Shown piece after piece: positions 47,138-56,463 of a stretch of DNA of 60,170 nt. The translations under genes and the position numbers were made by a program. The notes under the pieces were generated by a model, which worked only from the letters and a program-made list of their open reading frames with translations, searched no databases and was not told the origin of the DNA. Numbering within the stretch: the stretch's first letter is position 1; every line of letters begins with the position of its first letter. The stretch is from Micromonospora parastrephiae (GTDB lineage Bacteria > Actinomycetota > Actinomycetes > Mycobacteriales > Micromonosporaceae), in assembly GCF_016802865.1 (NCBI RefSeq), contig NZ_JAEVHM010000015.1:1-60170 (forward strand), read 5' to 3'.

Positions 47138-47290
47138 CACGGTTTAGGAAGTGTGGACACGGCCGGAAGACGCACGCCACCGACCTCGCTTGACCTGCCA
47201 CGCTATTCCGGCAGCCAGGTCCAAGAGCTGACCGCCGTTGAGCCTCGGCGGCCGCACCATCGGGCGCCCAACGGGCACGGCGCATCCGGG
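47138..47290. repeat. Dispersed repeat, copy 1
   Basis: The first 31 bp, beginning CACGGTTTAGGAAGTGTGGA, match 52702-52732 with one mismatch. Weaker resemblance continues for another ~120 bp, with shared CTTGACCTGCC and AACGGGCACGG blocks. It begins shortly after the reductase fragment breaks off. The second copy lies just inside the defence island, so this may be a scar of a related element. No gene is credible on either strand. Confidence 0.6.
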
Positions 47291-47447
47291 CGCGCCCGCA
47301 CCGCCAGCGTGGAAGGACGAAGATCGTCACCGACAAGGGCCTGGTGGGCCAGGCCAGCGCGGCATCCGCGTGACCAGTCCTGCCCGTGCGGACCGCCGGG
47401 GTACCGGGCTACTGGCCCACGGATGATGGACCCATGAGCTTGGGGCC

Positions 47448-48005
47448 TCACCTGGCTTGGAACTGGCCAGTCAGGCGATACGCGGCGTGCATTTCCAGGA
47501 CAACCCGGGTCTGTGCTTGCAGTGGGCCGGGTGGTGTTGCGGGATCAGCGAAAGCCACCTCGAGCACTTCCGTGTCCTCCGGCTTGATCACTCCTGACCA
47601 TCGTCGCGCTTCGAAGCACATGGCGAAGCAGTGGATCCGGTCCCCGTTGGGATAGGTGATGACGTGAGAATCCGGCTCAGATAGGCAACCGAAGGCAACG
47701 AGATCGGAGCCGTCGACCCTGAGCCCGGTCTCCTCTCGGACCTCATCGATCGCGGTACCGACGAAGCTTCCTCCTGGCTCGGCGGCCCCTGCCGGTATTT
47801 CCCACAGACCAGAATCACGACGTCGCTGGAACAAGACGTGGTCGGCCGAGTCGAGGAGGATGACCTGCGCCCCGGGCATGAGTAGTAGTCGGGACCCGAC
47901 CAACTGTCGAAGCTGCCAGGTGTAGGAACCGACATAACCCATCCGGTGATCAAACCAGAAGGGCGGTATCGCCGGGTGGACGGTAGCCGCGCCGCTGGCC
48001 GTCAT
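47448..48005 (-). CDS. Nudix hydrolase
   Basis: A 185-residue pyrophosphohydrolase. The Nudix box is complete: G then EPGGSFVGTAIDEVREETGL, supplying the metal-binding REVxEE pattern. Upstream residues PGAQVILLDSADHVLFQRRR and the N-terminal GYVGSYTWQLRQLVG place it with the group hydrolysing nucleoside diphosphate derivatives, often annotated as mutator-type. Substrate unknown. It starts at ATG 48005 and is a single gene among IS remnants. Confidence 0.9.
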   Translation of the reverse strand: MTASGAATVHPAIPPFWFDHRMGYVGSYTWQLRQLVGSRLLLMPGAQVILLDSADHVLFQRRRDSGLWEIPAGAAEPGGSFVGTAIDEVREETGLRVDGSDLVAFGCLSEPDSHVITYPNGDRIHCFAMCFEARRWSGVIKPEDTEVLEVAFADPATPPGPLQAQTRVVLEMHAAYRLTGQFQAR

Positions 48006-48189
48006 TCATCGGCGGATCTCTGAGAGAGGGCCGGGGTACGGGGCGGAGCCCCGGCAGGAGACCTTTCGCCGCCGACACCTACGGGGAAGTTGTGATCGGC
48101 ATGCAGGTGAGGACGGAGCTAGGGGAGATCCTTGCCAGCGGAGACCGGGGCTTCGACTGGTCGCAGGTGTTGACCCGTCGGTCTACCCC

Positions 48190-48378
48190 ATGCTCAGTGG
48201 CCTCTGCGCCTATCTAGACATGATGCTCAACGAGCGTCAGCTGCCGCTCCTGGTCAACGAGCTGGACCGTTTGCCGCCCGGCGTTGCACTCGATGACGAG
48301 AGCCGAGCGGAGATACGCCGACTCTGCACGGTCGCTCGGATTGAACCCCACCGCTATCTGCGGTTCCTGGGCGACTAA
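48190..48378 (+). CDS. Small hypothetical protein
   Basis: A 62-residue frame from ATG 48190 with a protein-like composition (LPLLVNELDRLPPGVALDDE, RRLCTVARIEPHRYLRFL). In a second frame just upstream, ATG 48102 begins MQVRTELGEILASGDRGFDW and dies at a stop near 48215; a shift near 48165 would join them into one protein of about 90 residues. So it is either a short gene or a frameshifted one. No family recognised. Confidence 0.4.
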   Translation: MLSGLCAYLDMMLNERQLPLLVNELDRLPPGVALDDESRAEIRRLCTVARIEPHRYLRFLGD

Positions 48379-48775
48379 ACTCTGCCATTGCCAGCAAAGC
48401 AGCCGTACCGCCATCTGCCGACCCCGGTCAGACCCGCCCGGCCGAGCAGCCGGCGGCACACCGCAGCATCGAGGGCGTCCGCGTCGATACCGGTCAGTAC
48501 CCGGAACAGGGTGCTGTCGTCAGGCACCCGCCGGACACCGCTGAACGCGTCGCGGGTTGCACCGAGACGCTCCCACGCCGCTCCGGCAGGTCGGCGGCCC
48601 ATTCGACGATCTCCACGACGCGGCTCGATCCCGAAACCACCGCCGCGATCGCGAGCAGTCCCGGCAGCGGATGGATCCGGCCGCCAGCGTCCCGTGGGTC
48701 CGGAACCCGGGCGAGGGCCTGCAGCAACCCTGGCGTGTCCTGTTCCGACAGCGGCAAAATTCGCCGCTGCACCGA
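48375..48775 (-). pseudogene. ISAs1-type transposase N-terminal remnant, frameshifted
   Basis: Two overlapping frames give pieces of the N-terminal associated domain of ISAs1-family transposases. The first has LQALARVPDPRDAGGRIHPL and EIVEWAADLP; the second has RRVPDDSTLFRVLTGIDADA and LDAAVCRRLLG. The DDE domain is absent. The family match is by motif memory. Confidence 0.6.
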
Positions 48776-48912
48776 TCGCGACTCCTGCGTGACAAGGCGC
48801 CTTTGATGAACAGCAAGGCCCGGCTACCGGAACGGTATCGATCGATGTCTTGACTCTATGCGCCGCCCTGCTCATGATTTACTGCGGCGGGTCAAAAGTG
48901 AGGGTGGATGTG

Positions 48913-50754
48913 ATGACGCAGGGAGAGCCACCGGCAGGAGGCCCCACATCAGCCGTCACTCTCAGCGAGCTTGGACAAAATGGCCGACTCGCGCGTGCCA
49001 TTTCAGGCACGAGGGATCGGCTGACACGTGGAGCCCATCGGCGGGAACTGACTATCGCGAGCCTCGGTTCGGTGCTCCTCGCTGTCGCGATGATCTGGCT
49101 GATTCCGCCGTACGCGGTTCGCGTGATGACTGCCGGCGCCAAGACTGCGCCGATCGCCGACCCGGCCCACACCATCGTCGGTGACGCGGGTGACCCGACG
49201 GCCCAAGCATGGCTGGTGGGATGGGGCGGCCACGCTCTCACCCACGGTCTGCGTGGTCTGTGGGATACCAACGCTTTCTATCCCGACACGTACGGCCTAG
49301 CCCTGAACGACAGCCTGCTCGGCTATGCCCCGGCAGGGCTGATAGGCAACGGTGTAGTCGCCGCCGTGCTGCGCTACAACATCCTGTTCGTGCTGGCTTT
49401 CGCGCTCGCCTTCCTCGGCGGCTACGCGCTCCTGCGCCAGCTTGGCGCGAACAAGGTCGCCGCCGCGGTAGCCGGGGCCGCCCTCGCCTACGCGCCCTGG
49501 CGCTACGGCCACGCCGGCCATTTGAATATTCTCTCCACCGGTGGTATCACTCTGGCCCTGGCGATGCTGGCGCGCGGCCACGGACTCTCGTTCACCCGCG
49601 GCTACGTTGCCGAACGAGTCCGGCCGGGATGGGCGTTCGCTGGCTGGCTGGTCGCGGCCTGGCAGGTCAGCCTAGGCTTCGGCGTGGGGCTGGGATTCGT
49701 ATACGTCCTCGCCGCCCTCTGCCTGATCACACTGACGGCCTGGCTGATCCACCGCCCACGCCTTGGCCTCCGGCTGATCGTCGGTGATCTGATCGGCGGG
49801 CTGGTCTTCACCGCGGTGACCGGATACTTCGCGTACGCGTACCAACACGTGCGCGAGCTCAACCCAGATGTCACCCGGGACTGGGACTACGTCGCGTTTT
49901 TCTCCCCGACACTGCGCGGGCTTCTCGTGGCGCCGCAGTCCTCGCTGCCCTGGGGCACCCTGCACAACGACGCCCGCACCGCTCTTGGTGGCGTACCGAC
50001 TGAGAAGGTGCTGCTGTGCGGGTATGCACTGTATCTACTGGCCTTCGCCGGCCTCTTCCTGTCCCGCTGGTCACCGGCGCAACGGGTTCTGCTGCTGCTT
50101 GGGACGGTCGTCGGAGTGCTGTTCGCACTCGGCACGAACGGGCCGATCTACCGCCTGCTCTATCTCTACGTGCCCGGGTTCGATGGATCCCGTACCCCAG
50201 GCCGGTTGATCTTGTGGCCCACTCTCTGCCTGGCCATCCTCGCGGCTGGCCTGGTTACCCACCTGGCTGACGTGGCTCGCACGGGCGCCAAGCCGAAATG
50301 GTCGGTGGGAGAGGCACGTCTGCTGACCGTTCCGTTGCTGGTCCTCGTGCTAGCTGAGGGCCTGCCTGACCTGGACCACCCCCAAACCCCAGCCAAACCG
50401 GCCGCGATGGCGCTAGCCTCCGCGCACGCCCCGATCATGGTTTTGCCGTCCAACGACGGCATCGACCTCCACGTCCTACTTTGGTCGACCGACGGTTTTC
50501 CCACCATGGTCAACGGTGCGGCCAGCTACACCACACCCAACCGTCAGGCGATCCGCGACGTTATGGCGACCTTCCCCAGCGAGCCGGCCTTGGATCGGTT
50601 GCACCAGCTCGGCATCCGCAGCGTCGTCCTGCTGCGCAACCGGGTCCAAGGCACCCCATACGAACCACTGCTTAACATCCCCGACGTACCCGGCATTACC
50701 CGCCACGACGTCGGGTCAGACGTGGTTTACACCATCGACACCAACACCAAGTGA
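48913..50754 (+). CDS. Large polytopic membrane protein, GT-C glycosyltransferase-like
   Basis: About 613 residues from ATG 48913 (GTG 48910 is also possible). Around ten or more hydrophobic helices follow a ~40-residue cytoplasmic start, and the last ~130 residues are polar and probably periplasmic-side. After helix 1 a loop contains DPTAQAWLVGWGGHAL with an acidic residue where GT-C enzymes carry their catalytic Asp, and an amphipathic GLALNDSLLGYAPAG. The fold resembles YfhO/ArnT-like membrane glycosyltransferases, so lipid-linked sugar transfer is possible; this is a structural guess. The C-terminus VVLLRNRV and DVVYTIDTN is intact. It sits between IS remnants. Confidence 0.7.
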   Translation: MTQGEPPAGGPTSAVTLSELGQNGRLARAISGTRDRLTRGAHRRELTIASLGSVLLAVAMIWLIPPYAVRVMTAGAKTAPIADPAHTIVGDAGDPTAQAWLVGWGGHALTHGLRGLWDTNAFYPDTYGLALNDSLLGYAPAGLIGNGVVAAVLRYNILFVLAFALAFLGGYALLRQLGANKVAAAVAGAALAYAPWRYGHAGHLNILSTGGITLALAMLARGHGLSFTRGYVAERVRPGWAFAGWLVAAWQVSLGFGVGLGFVYVLAALCLITLTAWLIHRPRLGLRLIVGDLIGGLVFTAVTGYFAYAYQHVRELNPDVTRDWDYVAFFSPTLRGLLVAPQSSLPWGTLHNDARTALGGVPTEKVLLCGYALYLLAFAGLFLSRWSPAQRVLLLLGTVVGVLFALGTNGPIYRLLYLYVPGFDGSRTPGRLILWPTLCLAILAAGLVTHLADVARTGAKPKWSVGEARLLTVPLLVLVLAEGLPDLDHPQTPAKPAAMALASAHAPIMVLPSNDGIDLHVLLWSTDGFPTMVNGAASYTTPNRQAIRDVMATFPSEPALDRLHQLGIRSVVLLRNRVQGTPYEPLLNIPDVPGITRHDVGSDVVYTIDTNTK

Positions 50755-50789
50755 TGTGGGCGTGTCCTCGGGATACGAGGATCGTTCTG

Positions 50790-51590
50790 TCTGAACGTGA
50801 GGAGGGTGAGCAGCCGCCGTGGATCGTCTCGGACGAACTCTGGGCCGAGGTCGAACCGCTGCTGCCATCCCGACCACCACGCCGGCCGGTTCCCCGGCCG
50901 CAAGCCCTTTCGGCGACCGCAGAGTGTTGTGCGGGATCCTGTTCGTGCTTCACACCGCGATTCCGTGGGAGTACCTGCCCCAGGAATTGGGGCTCGGCTT
51001 TGGGATGACCTGCTGGCGCACGTTGCGGGACTGGAACGACGCCGGCGTGTGGCAACGGCTGCACGAGATCCTGCTCGGCAAGCTGCCGGCCACCGATTAG
51101 CTGGACATGTCGAGGGTGGTGATCGACGGCCCCCACATCCGGGCGCTCAAGGACGGCCCAAAACTACTCCGAGCCCGGTCGACCGCCGCAAGGCAGGCTC
51201 GAAACACCACCTCATCACCGACGCGGGCGGCATCCCCCTCGCCGTCACACTGACCGGCGGCAACCGCCACGACGTCACCCAACTCCTGCCCTGGTCGACA
51301 AGATCCCACGATCAAAGGCATCCGCGGCCGACCCGGCAACGACCCGACCGGATCTACGCCGACCGGGGCTACGACTACGACTGCTACCGACGCCAGCTAC
51401 GCGCCAAAGGCATCACCCCGGTCCTCGCCCGACGCGGCACCGACCACGGGTCCGGACTCGGCACCCGACGCTGGGTCGTCGAGCGAACCATCGCCCTGCT
51501 GCACTGGTTCCGCCGCCTCCGGATCCGCTGGGAGATCCGCGACGACATCCACGAAGCGTTCCTCACCCTCGCCTGCGCCATCTGCCCTGC
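50790..51590 (+). pseudogene. IS5-family transposase, multiply frameshifted
   Basis: Pieces of one transposase appear in several plus-strand frames. WIVSDELWAEVEPLLPSRPP comes first, then RRVLCGILFVLHTAIPWEYL with LGFGMTCWRTLRDWNDAGVW, then RKAGSKHHLITDAGGIPLAV and IYADRGYDYDCYRRQL. RRWVVERTIALLHWFRRLRI supplies the final catalytic Glu. At least three frame breaks and a stop at 51098 interrupt it, so it is inactive. The pattern is that of IS5-type elements common in actinomycetes. Terminal inverted repeats were not located with confidence. Confidence 0.75.
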
Positions 51591-51593
51591 GGC

Positions 51594-52250
51594 TGGTGCG
51601 ACGACCCCGCCCGCCGCGAGGAAGCGGGCATCGCAGCGAACGTCGGGTTCGCCACGAAGCCCGCGTTGGGTCTGCGGATGGTCGAACGTGCCATTACCGC
51701 CGGCCTGCCGGCCCGGTCGGTCACCGCGGACGAGGCCTACGGACAGGACTCCAAGTTCCGGACGTGATTGCAGCAGCAGCCCATCGGCTACGTCCTCGCC
51801 GTTCCCCGCAGCCAGCGGGTCCCCGCCGTGGTGCTTCGACCCGGCCGGCACCCAGGACGAAGACCTGATCCGTATCACCGGGACCCGGTGGGCGATCGAG
51901 GAGTGCTTTCAGACCGCCAAGACCGAGGTCGACCTAGACCACTACCAGGTGCGTCGATACGACGCTGGTGCCGCCACATAACGCTCGTTCTGTGCGCCCA
52001 CGCCTACCTCGCCGTCACCGCCGCCCACGCCAAAAACCGGGGCGCCGAATCCGATCACGGCCTCATACCCCTCACCCTCGGCGAGGTCCGACGTCTCCTG
52101 GCACACCTGATCACCACCAACCGACCCTTCGACCACACACATCGATGGCCACGATGGCGACGCCGACACCAATACCGCGCCAAAACAGCCCACTACCAGC
52201 GAAGACTTCAACTCCACCAGGTACGGCTGGAGTACTACGGCCAGGAACAG
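51594..52250 (+). pseudogene. IS701-family transposase C-terminal part, with stop and frameshifts
   Basis: Starts abruptly at the end of the IS5 relic. The first frame reads EEAGIAANVGFATKPALGLR and VTADEAYGQD, then meets TGA at 51768 where a Trp codon is expected. It continues as LQQQPIGYVLAVPRSQ, shifts to GTRWAIEECFQTAKTEVDLD, and shifts again to HITLVLCAHAYLAVTAAHAK. These are hallmarks of the catalytic core of IS701 transposases. Two IS families abutting end to end suggest nested insertion and decay. Confidence 0.75.
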
Positions 52251-52514
52251 GGGCCAACTGGCGGTCCTGCCGCAAATCGAAGGCTCATCCGGCCGTCCGA
52301 TGCAGCGACAGCCGACGACATCTGCAGCGCTTGACGCGCAATCAAGAGCAGAACTGCCGCTCCATCCAGGACGCAGATGAAGCGGCAAGTCAGAGCGTTG
52401 TGCAGCAGGTACGTCAACGGCCAACCATCCACGCCGTTACCGCCAACAAAGATCATCCGTTACCGGATGTTACCGCCGACACCTGGCAGGATCTTCATCC
52501 TTCCAGGTCAACCA

Positions 52515-52557
52515 GTCGGGACGGCCGGATTCGAACCGACGACCCCTTGACCCCCAG
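52515..52557 (-). repeat. Left direct repeat of the island (tRNA-Pro 3' fragment, att-like)
   Basis: Read on the minus strand it begins CTGGGGGTCAAGGGG, which fits a Pro anticodon loop (GGG) with the 3' anticodon stem, followed by a T-arm GGTTCGAATCC and an acceptor strand ending CGTCCCG. Identical over 43 bp to the right copy. The 5' half of the tRNA is not present next to it, so this is a fragment, not a working gene. Confidence 0.8.
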
Positions 52558-52701
52558 GACGCTTCGCCACACGTCCACGCACGTCACACACGCTGTGCCC
52601 AAGATCAGGCCGTGCGGTCGACGTCGTGCCGCGCGCGATCGCGCAGGCCGTGTGGTCCCTACTTGGTCCCCGGGACGCTGACACGCTCGATGACCGCAGA
52701 G

Positions 52702-52850
52702 CACGGTTTAGGACGTGTGGACACGGCCGGAACCTGCTCGGCAGTGACGAGGCTTGACCTGCCTCGCCAGGCTGCCCCCACGTCCGAAAGCTAGCCGTCG
52801 TTGACCCCGGTCGCCCCTCCGAACGGGCACGCAACGGGCACGGGGACCGG
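52702..52850. repeat. Dispersed repeat, copy 2
   Basis: Partner of the sequence at 47138-47290; the first 31 bp differ by one base and the rest is diverged. It lies 145 bp inside the left island repeat. On the minus strand both copies encode a peptide with FRPCPHxLNR, likely an accident of the repeat and not a gene. Confidence 0.6.
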
Positions 52851-52931
52851 AGGGATTACGAGGACTACCACCTGCTGTCAGGCACCCCGCCGACAGCGCC
52901 GTGCCAGTGCCGTCGTATGCTACACAGCGTG

Positions 52932-53162
52932 ATGCGCCCACCACGGGTTAAGGTCCGGTCGACTCGCCTCGGAGTCGGCCTGATGGTGCTTGCGCATCCG
53001 CTGGTCGAGGTCACCAAAATCGCCGCTGGCTTCACGAGTGACCCAACGAAGGGCCAGCTTGCGCTCACGGCGACAACCGCCGTTCTTGTGAGCCTCTTGA
53101 CCTACGCCACCCTGGCCGAGCCTCAAAAAAAAACTATGATCGGTAGATGTTACGTCTACTAA
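52932..53162 (+). CDS. Possible small two-helix membrane protein
   Basis: Seventy-six codons with two hydrophobic stretches, LGVGLMVLAHPLVEVTKIAA and ALTATTAVLVSLLTYATLA, after a basic start MRPPRVKVRS. It ends soon after a run of nine A residues at 53127-53135, where slippage or a frameshift is possible, so it may be the N-terminus of a longer broken gene. No clear ribosome site. The 53163-53471 stretch after it shows nothing recognisable. Confidence 0.3.
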   Translation: MRPPRVKVRSTRLGVGLMVLAHPLVEVTKIAAGFTSDPTKGQLALTATTAVLVSLLTYATLAEPQKKTMIGRCYVY

Positions 53163-53471
53163 GTTCGACCAGCAGCTCGCCTGCCATCCCGGTGCCGCCG
53201 ACCAAAACACGGTGGAGCGGCGCAAGGGCGACGGGATAGACCGCCTCACCGGACGATCTCAGTAGCGGTGGCTGATCGTCGGCGCGCTGGCGCCCCGGAG
53301 CGGCCTGGAAATTAGAAGAAGGTCGCAGTCGGCTGGTTGGGTAGTTGTGTACCTGGTCAGCCCGTCCGTCATTGTCGGGTGGCGTCGGCGTCTGCCGGTG
53401 GTCTTGGCTGTACGACTGGCTGTACAGCCGCTTGTGACCACACACTTGCATGTGCCGATAGTGTGCAATCC

Positions 53472-54260
53472 GTGACTCGACAGATCATCCCCGGCGGTGA
53501 TGGCCAGGAGGAGCCAGAAGAACCTCAGGCCGACGCGCAGCCCGACGACTTCCAGACTGAACCGATGATCGCCTGGGAGCGAGTCGTGGCCGGCGTCTTG
53601 GGTGCTGTGGCCGGAGGTGCGGGCGGGGCAGCGGTCTTCGTGACCGACAACCAGGCTGGCTCAGCGGCACTTGCCCTCATCGGTGCCGCCTTCCTCTTTG
53701 TCGCTGTGCAGGGCACACCAGTTATTCGCCTAGGGGCGGGATCGAACAGCCTAGAGCTAGGCCGGCGCCGGCAGCGGCGCGCCATTCAGGCGGCGGAGGC
53801 AGAGAGGGAACATGGGAACTTCGATGCTGCATCCGGAATCATTGAAGGCGCGCGGATCGCCGATCCAGAAATAGAAGAGCTGCCGGAGTACCGAGCATTA
53901 TGGTACGAGGATCGAGTAGCCAAGGCCCTAATGGGTCTGGGTGCCAAAGTTACGCGACTGCGAGTTGATCAAAGATTCGACATGCTGGCACAAACGGCAA
54001 GTGAATCGGTGGCTGTGGTGGTTAAGTTTCGGGAGGATGGGCCGCTCGGGTCGCAAGACGTTGCAATGGCCGACTATGTAACCCAGACGGCGACTGTCGG
54101 TGGCGTTCTAGTGGTGACGAACGCAGCGTTGTCGGGAGAGATTGAGCAGCACAACGCCTCGCGACCGCCCGGCACTCGGCCCGTCGAGGTGGTGACATGG
54201 AATGACGATCGCGACAACCGGCTACTAGCGAGGACACTGGCCCGTACAGCACGGCGCTAG
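53472..54260 (+). CDS. Two-TM protein with restriction-endonuclease-like (Mrr-type) C-terminal domain
   Basis: A 262-residue protein from GTG 53472. An acidic N-terminus (9-30) is followed by two membrane helices at about 37-58 (VVAGVLGAVAGGAGGAAVF) and 64-84 (SAALALIGAAFLFVAVQ). A short helical stretch leads to a C-terminal domain whose pattern resembles Mrr-like nucleases: Glu146 in YEDRVAKALMGLGAKV, Asp170 in RFDMLAQ and Lys185 in VAVVVKF. The usual Glu/Gln two residues before the Lys is Val183, so catalysis may be lost or altered. It is the only plus-strand gene of good quality in the defence island, converging on the helicase. A defence role is inferred from location and fold. Confidence 0.6.
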   Translation: MTRQIIPGGDGQEEPEEPQADAQPDDFQTEPMIAWERVVAGVLGAVAGGAGGAAVFVTDNQAGSAALALIGAAFLFVAVQGTPVIRLGAGSNSLELGRRRQRRAIQAAEAEREHGNFDAASGIIEGARIADPEIEELPEYRALWYEDRVAKALMGLGAKVTRLRVDQRFDMLAQTASESVAVVVKFREDGPLGSQDVAMADYVTQTATVGGVLVVTNAALSGEIEQHNASRPPGTRPVEVVTWNDDRDNRLLARTLARTARR

Positions 54261-54615
54261 AAGGCCCTAAACACCTGACTCGAAAGCCCATCTCTGTCGA
54301 AGATCCCCGCCGGAGGCATCGGTTCCTTGGGGGCAGTCTGCAATCGGCCGGCGCGCCGGCCGATGCCGGCGCTTGCGCCGCCAGCAGGCCGAGCGCGGCC
54401 GGCGCGGCCCGCTTGCGGGCCGCCTTGATCCAGAGAACGAACAATTCGGCAAATGACTCCGGTAGCCACCTGAAACTTGACCAACAATCAAGCAGCACCA
54501 GACCAACCCCAACTTGACTGATCTTGGTCCCTAAAACGGCGAAAGGGCCGACCCGGTGGCCGGCCGACCAGAACAGGCCGACAGCCCACTGAGTCTGGAA
54601 TTCACTGTTCGCCTG
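54261..54615. other. Convergent intergenic region with several strong inverted repeats
   Basis: The 355 bp between the nuclease-like gene and the helicase stop contain a perfect 22-bp palindrome at 54343-54364 (centre GGCGCGCC) and a hairpin CGGCCCGC-TT-GCGGGCCG near 54404-54421. Further GGCCGG repeats are near 54555. They probably act as transcription terminators for both converging units. Short open frames here are low-complexity GC-rich reads and not credible genes. Confidence 0.5.
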
Positions 54616-56463
54616 CTAGTCGGGGAAGTCTGGCAGGTTCCAGAGAAACCGCGACGGAGTGCTGAACGGGATCGGCGCGCGCTCCCCAGTGAAACCGTCT
54701 GGTGTATATACCAGGACGGCGGCCTGTTTCGCCCTGCTCAGGGCGACATAAAATACACGTCGCTCAGCCTCCACAAACGCCTCCGATGGAAGGTAGGGGC
54801 GACCGTAGTCGAGTGGCCAATCCGGAGCTATCGCCTCCTGCAAATAGGGAAGCACCACGTACGTCCACTCTCGGCCCTTCGCTGAGTAATACGTAGTAAG
54901 TCTCACCTTACCGACTGACTTCGCGTCCCCGGAGAATTCCGCCAGAGTCACCCCGGTAAACTTCCAAGATTGAAGTTCGGAGAGCGCAACGAGCTCTTGA
55001 GCCTCCAAACTGCGCCGCAGTGACCGCCGCAGACCCAGTTGGTCTATCACCTCTCGTGACCAACGACGAAGCGGCATGTCCGGCCTAACCTCTGTCGACA
55101 AGCACCGCCACAGCGTTACGCGCACCGGCAGGCGTTGACTACCAGAAACCGGCCGGTCCGAATACAGCCGTAAGAACTCGTCCACCAGGTCATCGAATCC
55201 CGTATATGCGGACGACACCGGAAGTCCGCTCGTGCGGTCTAGTTGCCATGTTGCGACACGCTGCAGAAATCTGATGACGGTGCCGGAGGGCCACGGCACC
55301 GCCCGCTCCGCAAGCAGCGGGATTGCGGCTTGCCGCAAGGCTGCTTCCAACCAATTTCGGACCGGAACTCTCTTCCGATTCTTCGAGTACAGGACGGCTA
55401 TGTCATGCGGCTCAACTCCCGCTGCCAACAGATCTGCGACGACTTCTCCAGTTCTCTCAGCATGTCTTTCAATCCCGCCCGATACCGGCTGGTAGTCAAT
55501 TAATCCTTCTTCGGCACCATCTCTGGACTCATACCCACGGTCAACACCCAGTACGTTTGAGCAAGCTGCCACTAAGGCGCGTCCAGATCGGTAGTTAACG
55601 GACAGATGAAACGTCTTTTCGGTCGCTTCGCCTAACTCCAGCAGGCACTTAGGATCACTTCCGGTAAATCCGAGAATAGATTGGTCTGGATCGCCCACTG
55701 CAAAGATCCTGGCGCCAGCGTCTCGAAGTATCGTTACAAGACAGTGAAGGACGGGACCCAAGTCCTGGTACTCATCGACAAGCAACCAGGGAAATTTTGT
55801 AGCGACGATTTTTGCGATCGCGGGCTTTGCACGAAAGATCTCCAGGCTACGACCCACCATCGATTCGAAGTCCAGCCGCCCCGTCTCGACGAGGAGCTTA
55901 TCGTATGCCTTCGCCGCTGCGATGACTCGTGAACTAAACCGCGACAGGTCGCCTTCGGCCGCAATGGTTCTACGACATGAAATATCGCGTGAGTCAGTAT
56001 AGGTAGGATCCTCATAAAGGCCAGCGTTTTGGTATGCACTAGCCCTAAAACGCTGCCGATCATCATCGCTAAGCACGGCCCCGGCAGATATTTCCCCATG
56101 CCCTGACACTTTCGAGAAGGGCATCAGGACCTCGGATAGGCAAAAACCGTGCACGGTGGATATGGCGACGGCCCGACCAGCCCCTTGGGTAAGCGAGCGC
56201 AAACGGGAACGGATTTCCACTGCGGCCTGATTGCCATAGGTAATGCATGCAACGCGCTGAGGCGCTTGAACGCACGATGCCGAAAGGTACGCAGCCTTAG
56301 CAACAAGAACGCGAGTCTTTCCACTGCCAGGTCCAGCTAGCACCGTGGCATCTTCGAGGCACACGACAGCGGCGCGCTGCTTGCGGTTCAATGCGTTGAT
56401 TTCGGCTGCCACCGTCGGAGGAAGACGCAACTGATTTGGCTCATTCACCCGCTGCTCCGCCAT
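54616..56463 (-). CDS. gajB: UvrD/PcrA-like superfamily 1 helicase, Gabija GajB-type
   Basis: A 615-residue SF1 DNA helicase/ATPase. Motif I is LAGPGSGKTR (42-51, Lys49), motif II LLVDEYQDLGP near 230, motif III-like GDPDQSILGFTG, and near the C-terminus TTYYSAKGREWTYVVLP (motif V) and FYVALSRAKQ (motif VI). Length and motif order fit the UvrD-like subunit that partners an OLD nuclease in Gabija systems, where it senses DNA ends or unwinding intermediates and helps restrict phage. Its ATG lies inside the 3' end of the nuclease gene (23-base overlap), so the two are co-translated. A stand-alone repair helicase is the alternative, but the pairing is diagnostic. Confidence 0.85.
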   Translation of the reverse strand: MAEQRVNEPNQLRLPPTVAAEINALNRKQRAAVVCLEDATVLAGPGSGKTRVLVAKAAYLSASCVQAPQRVACITYGNQAAVEIRSRLRSLTQGAGRAVAISTVHGFCLSEVLMPFSKVSGHGEISAGAVLSDDDRQRFRASAYQNAGLYEDPTYTDSRDISCRRTIAAEGDLSRFSSRVIAAAKAYDKLLVETGRLDFESMVGRSLEIFRAKPAIAKIVATKFPWLLVDEYQDLGPVLHCLVTILRDAGARIFAVGDPDQSILGFTGSDPKCLLELGEATEKTFHLSVNYRSGRALVAACSNVLGVDRGYESRDGAEEGLIDYQPVSGGIERHAERTGEVVADLLAAGVEPHDIAVLYSKNRKRVPVRNWLEAALRQAAIPLLAERAVPWPSGTVIRFLQRVATWQLDRTSGLPVSSAYTGFDDLVDEFLRLYSDRPVSGSQRLPVRVTLWRCLSTEVRPDMPLRRWSREVIDQLGLRRSLRRSLEAQELVALSELQSWKFTGVTLAEFSGDAKSVGKVRLTTYYSAKGREWTYVVLPYLQEAIAPDWPLDYGRPYLPSEAFVEAERRVFYVALSRAKQAAVLVYTPDGFTGERAPIPFSTPSRFLWNLPDFPD

